A stretch of 5,662 nucleotides of DNA from Ignavibacteriaceae bacterium (lineage in GTDB: Bacteria; Bacteroidota; Ignavibacteria; Ignavibacteriales; Ignavibacteriaceae). Each line of letters opens with the position of its first letter. Positions within the stretch are counted from its first letter, which is position 1. The translations under genes were made by a program, and so were the position numbers. The stretch spans positions 1 to 5,662 of the forward strand of contig JAPHUI010000448.1 of the NCBI GenBank assembly GCA_026193755.1, given 5' to 3'. Positions 5,647 through 5,662 of this stretch are shown here, one piece after another. Under the pieces are notes generated by a model. That model ran no database searches, was not told the DNA's origin, and worked only from the letters and a program-made list of their open reading frames with translations.

Positions 5647-5662
5647 GTTTCAACAAAGCGTA

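Larger units (their letters stand above)
5426..5662 (+). other. Gene-free tail, probable leader of a stable RNA (rRNA) operon
   Basis: No reading frame of credible length starts in these 237 bases. What they hold is ordered: promoter P1, promoter P2, a hairpin at the P2 start, a boxA-like element and a perfect stem-loop. Tandem promoters followed by boxA in untranslated sequence are the usual front of an rRNA operon. The window ends before any recognisable 16S sequence, so the identity of the downstream gene is inferred. Confidence 0.4.

Noticed and set aside
1..5662. CRISPR arrays, insertion sequences, tRNA genes, phage or defence genes
   Set aside because: No regularly spaced repeats, transposase motifs, terminal inverted repeats, tRNA cloverleaf or defence-type domains were seen on either strand. 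The window is ordinary envelope, sugar-nucleotide and repair content.

Overview
This is an AT-rich bacterial window with short gene spacing, few Shine-Dalgarno sequences and promoter elements of the Bacteroidota type (TTG or TTTG, about 19-20 bp, then TAnnTTTG). Together with a DUF1460 protein and a beta-barrel gene ending in phenylalanine, this points to the Bacteroidota/Ignavibacteriota (FCB) group. The phylum is an inference; no rRNA gene lies inside the window to settle it.

Layout: (1) 1-330, + strand, the C-terminal part of a DUF1460 amidase/peptidase-like protein whose catalytic Cys half lies off the left edge. (2) 324-2074, - strand, a tight two-gene unit: an RmlD-like NAD(P)-dependent sugar-nucleotide reductase (upstream) followed after 2 bp by endonuclease IV (nfo). 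The nfo stop codon overlaps the 3' end of the DUF1460 gene convergently. (3) 2075-2208, a 134-bp divergent promoter region. (4) 2209-5425, + strand, an envelope/polysaccharide unit: a secreted beta-barrel-like protein of unknown function, dTDP-glucose 4,6-dehydratase (rmlB), and a multi-SLBB polysaccharide-export-type protein with a C-terminal membrane helix. (5) 5426-5662, a gene-free tail with two good Bacteroidota-type promoters in tandem, two perfect hairpins and a boxA-like element. It reads best as the leader of a stable RNA (probably rRNA) operon beginning just past the right edge.

Working together: RmlB makes dTDP-4-keto-6-deoxyglucose, the precursor of dTDP-rhamnose and related deoxysugars. 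The divergent RmlD-like reductase could use a product of that branch, and the SLBB protein would belong to the export path of the finished polymer. No rmlA, rmlC, glycosyltransferase, Wzx/Wzy or Wzc-type kinase is present, so this is a fragment of the pathway, not a full locus. Most of the window is ordinary housekeeping and envelope content. The least ordinary parts are the structured right-hand leader and the non-canonical architecture of the SLBB protein.
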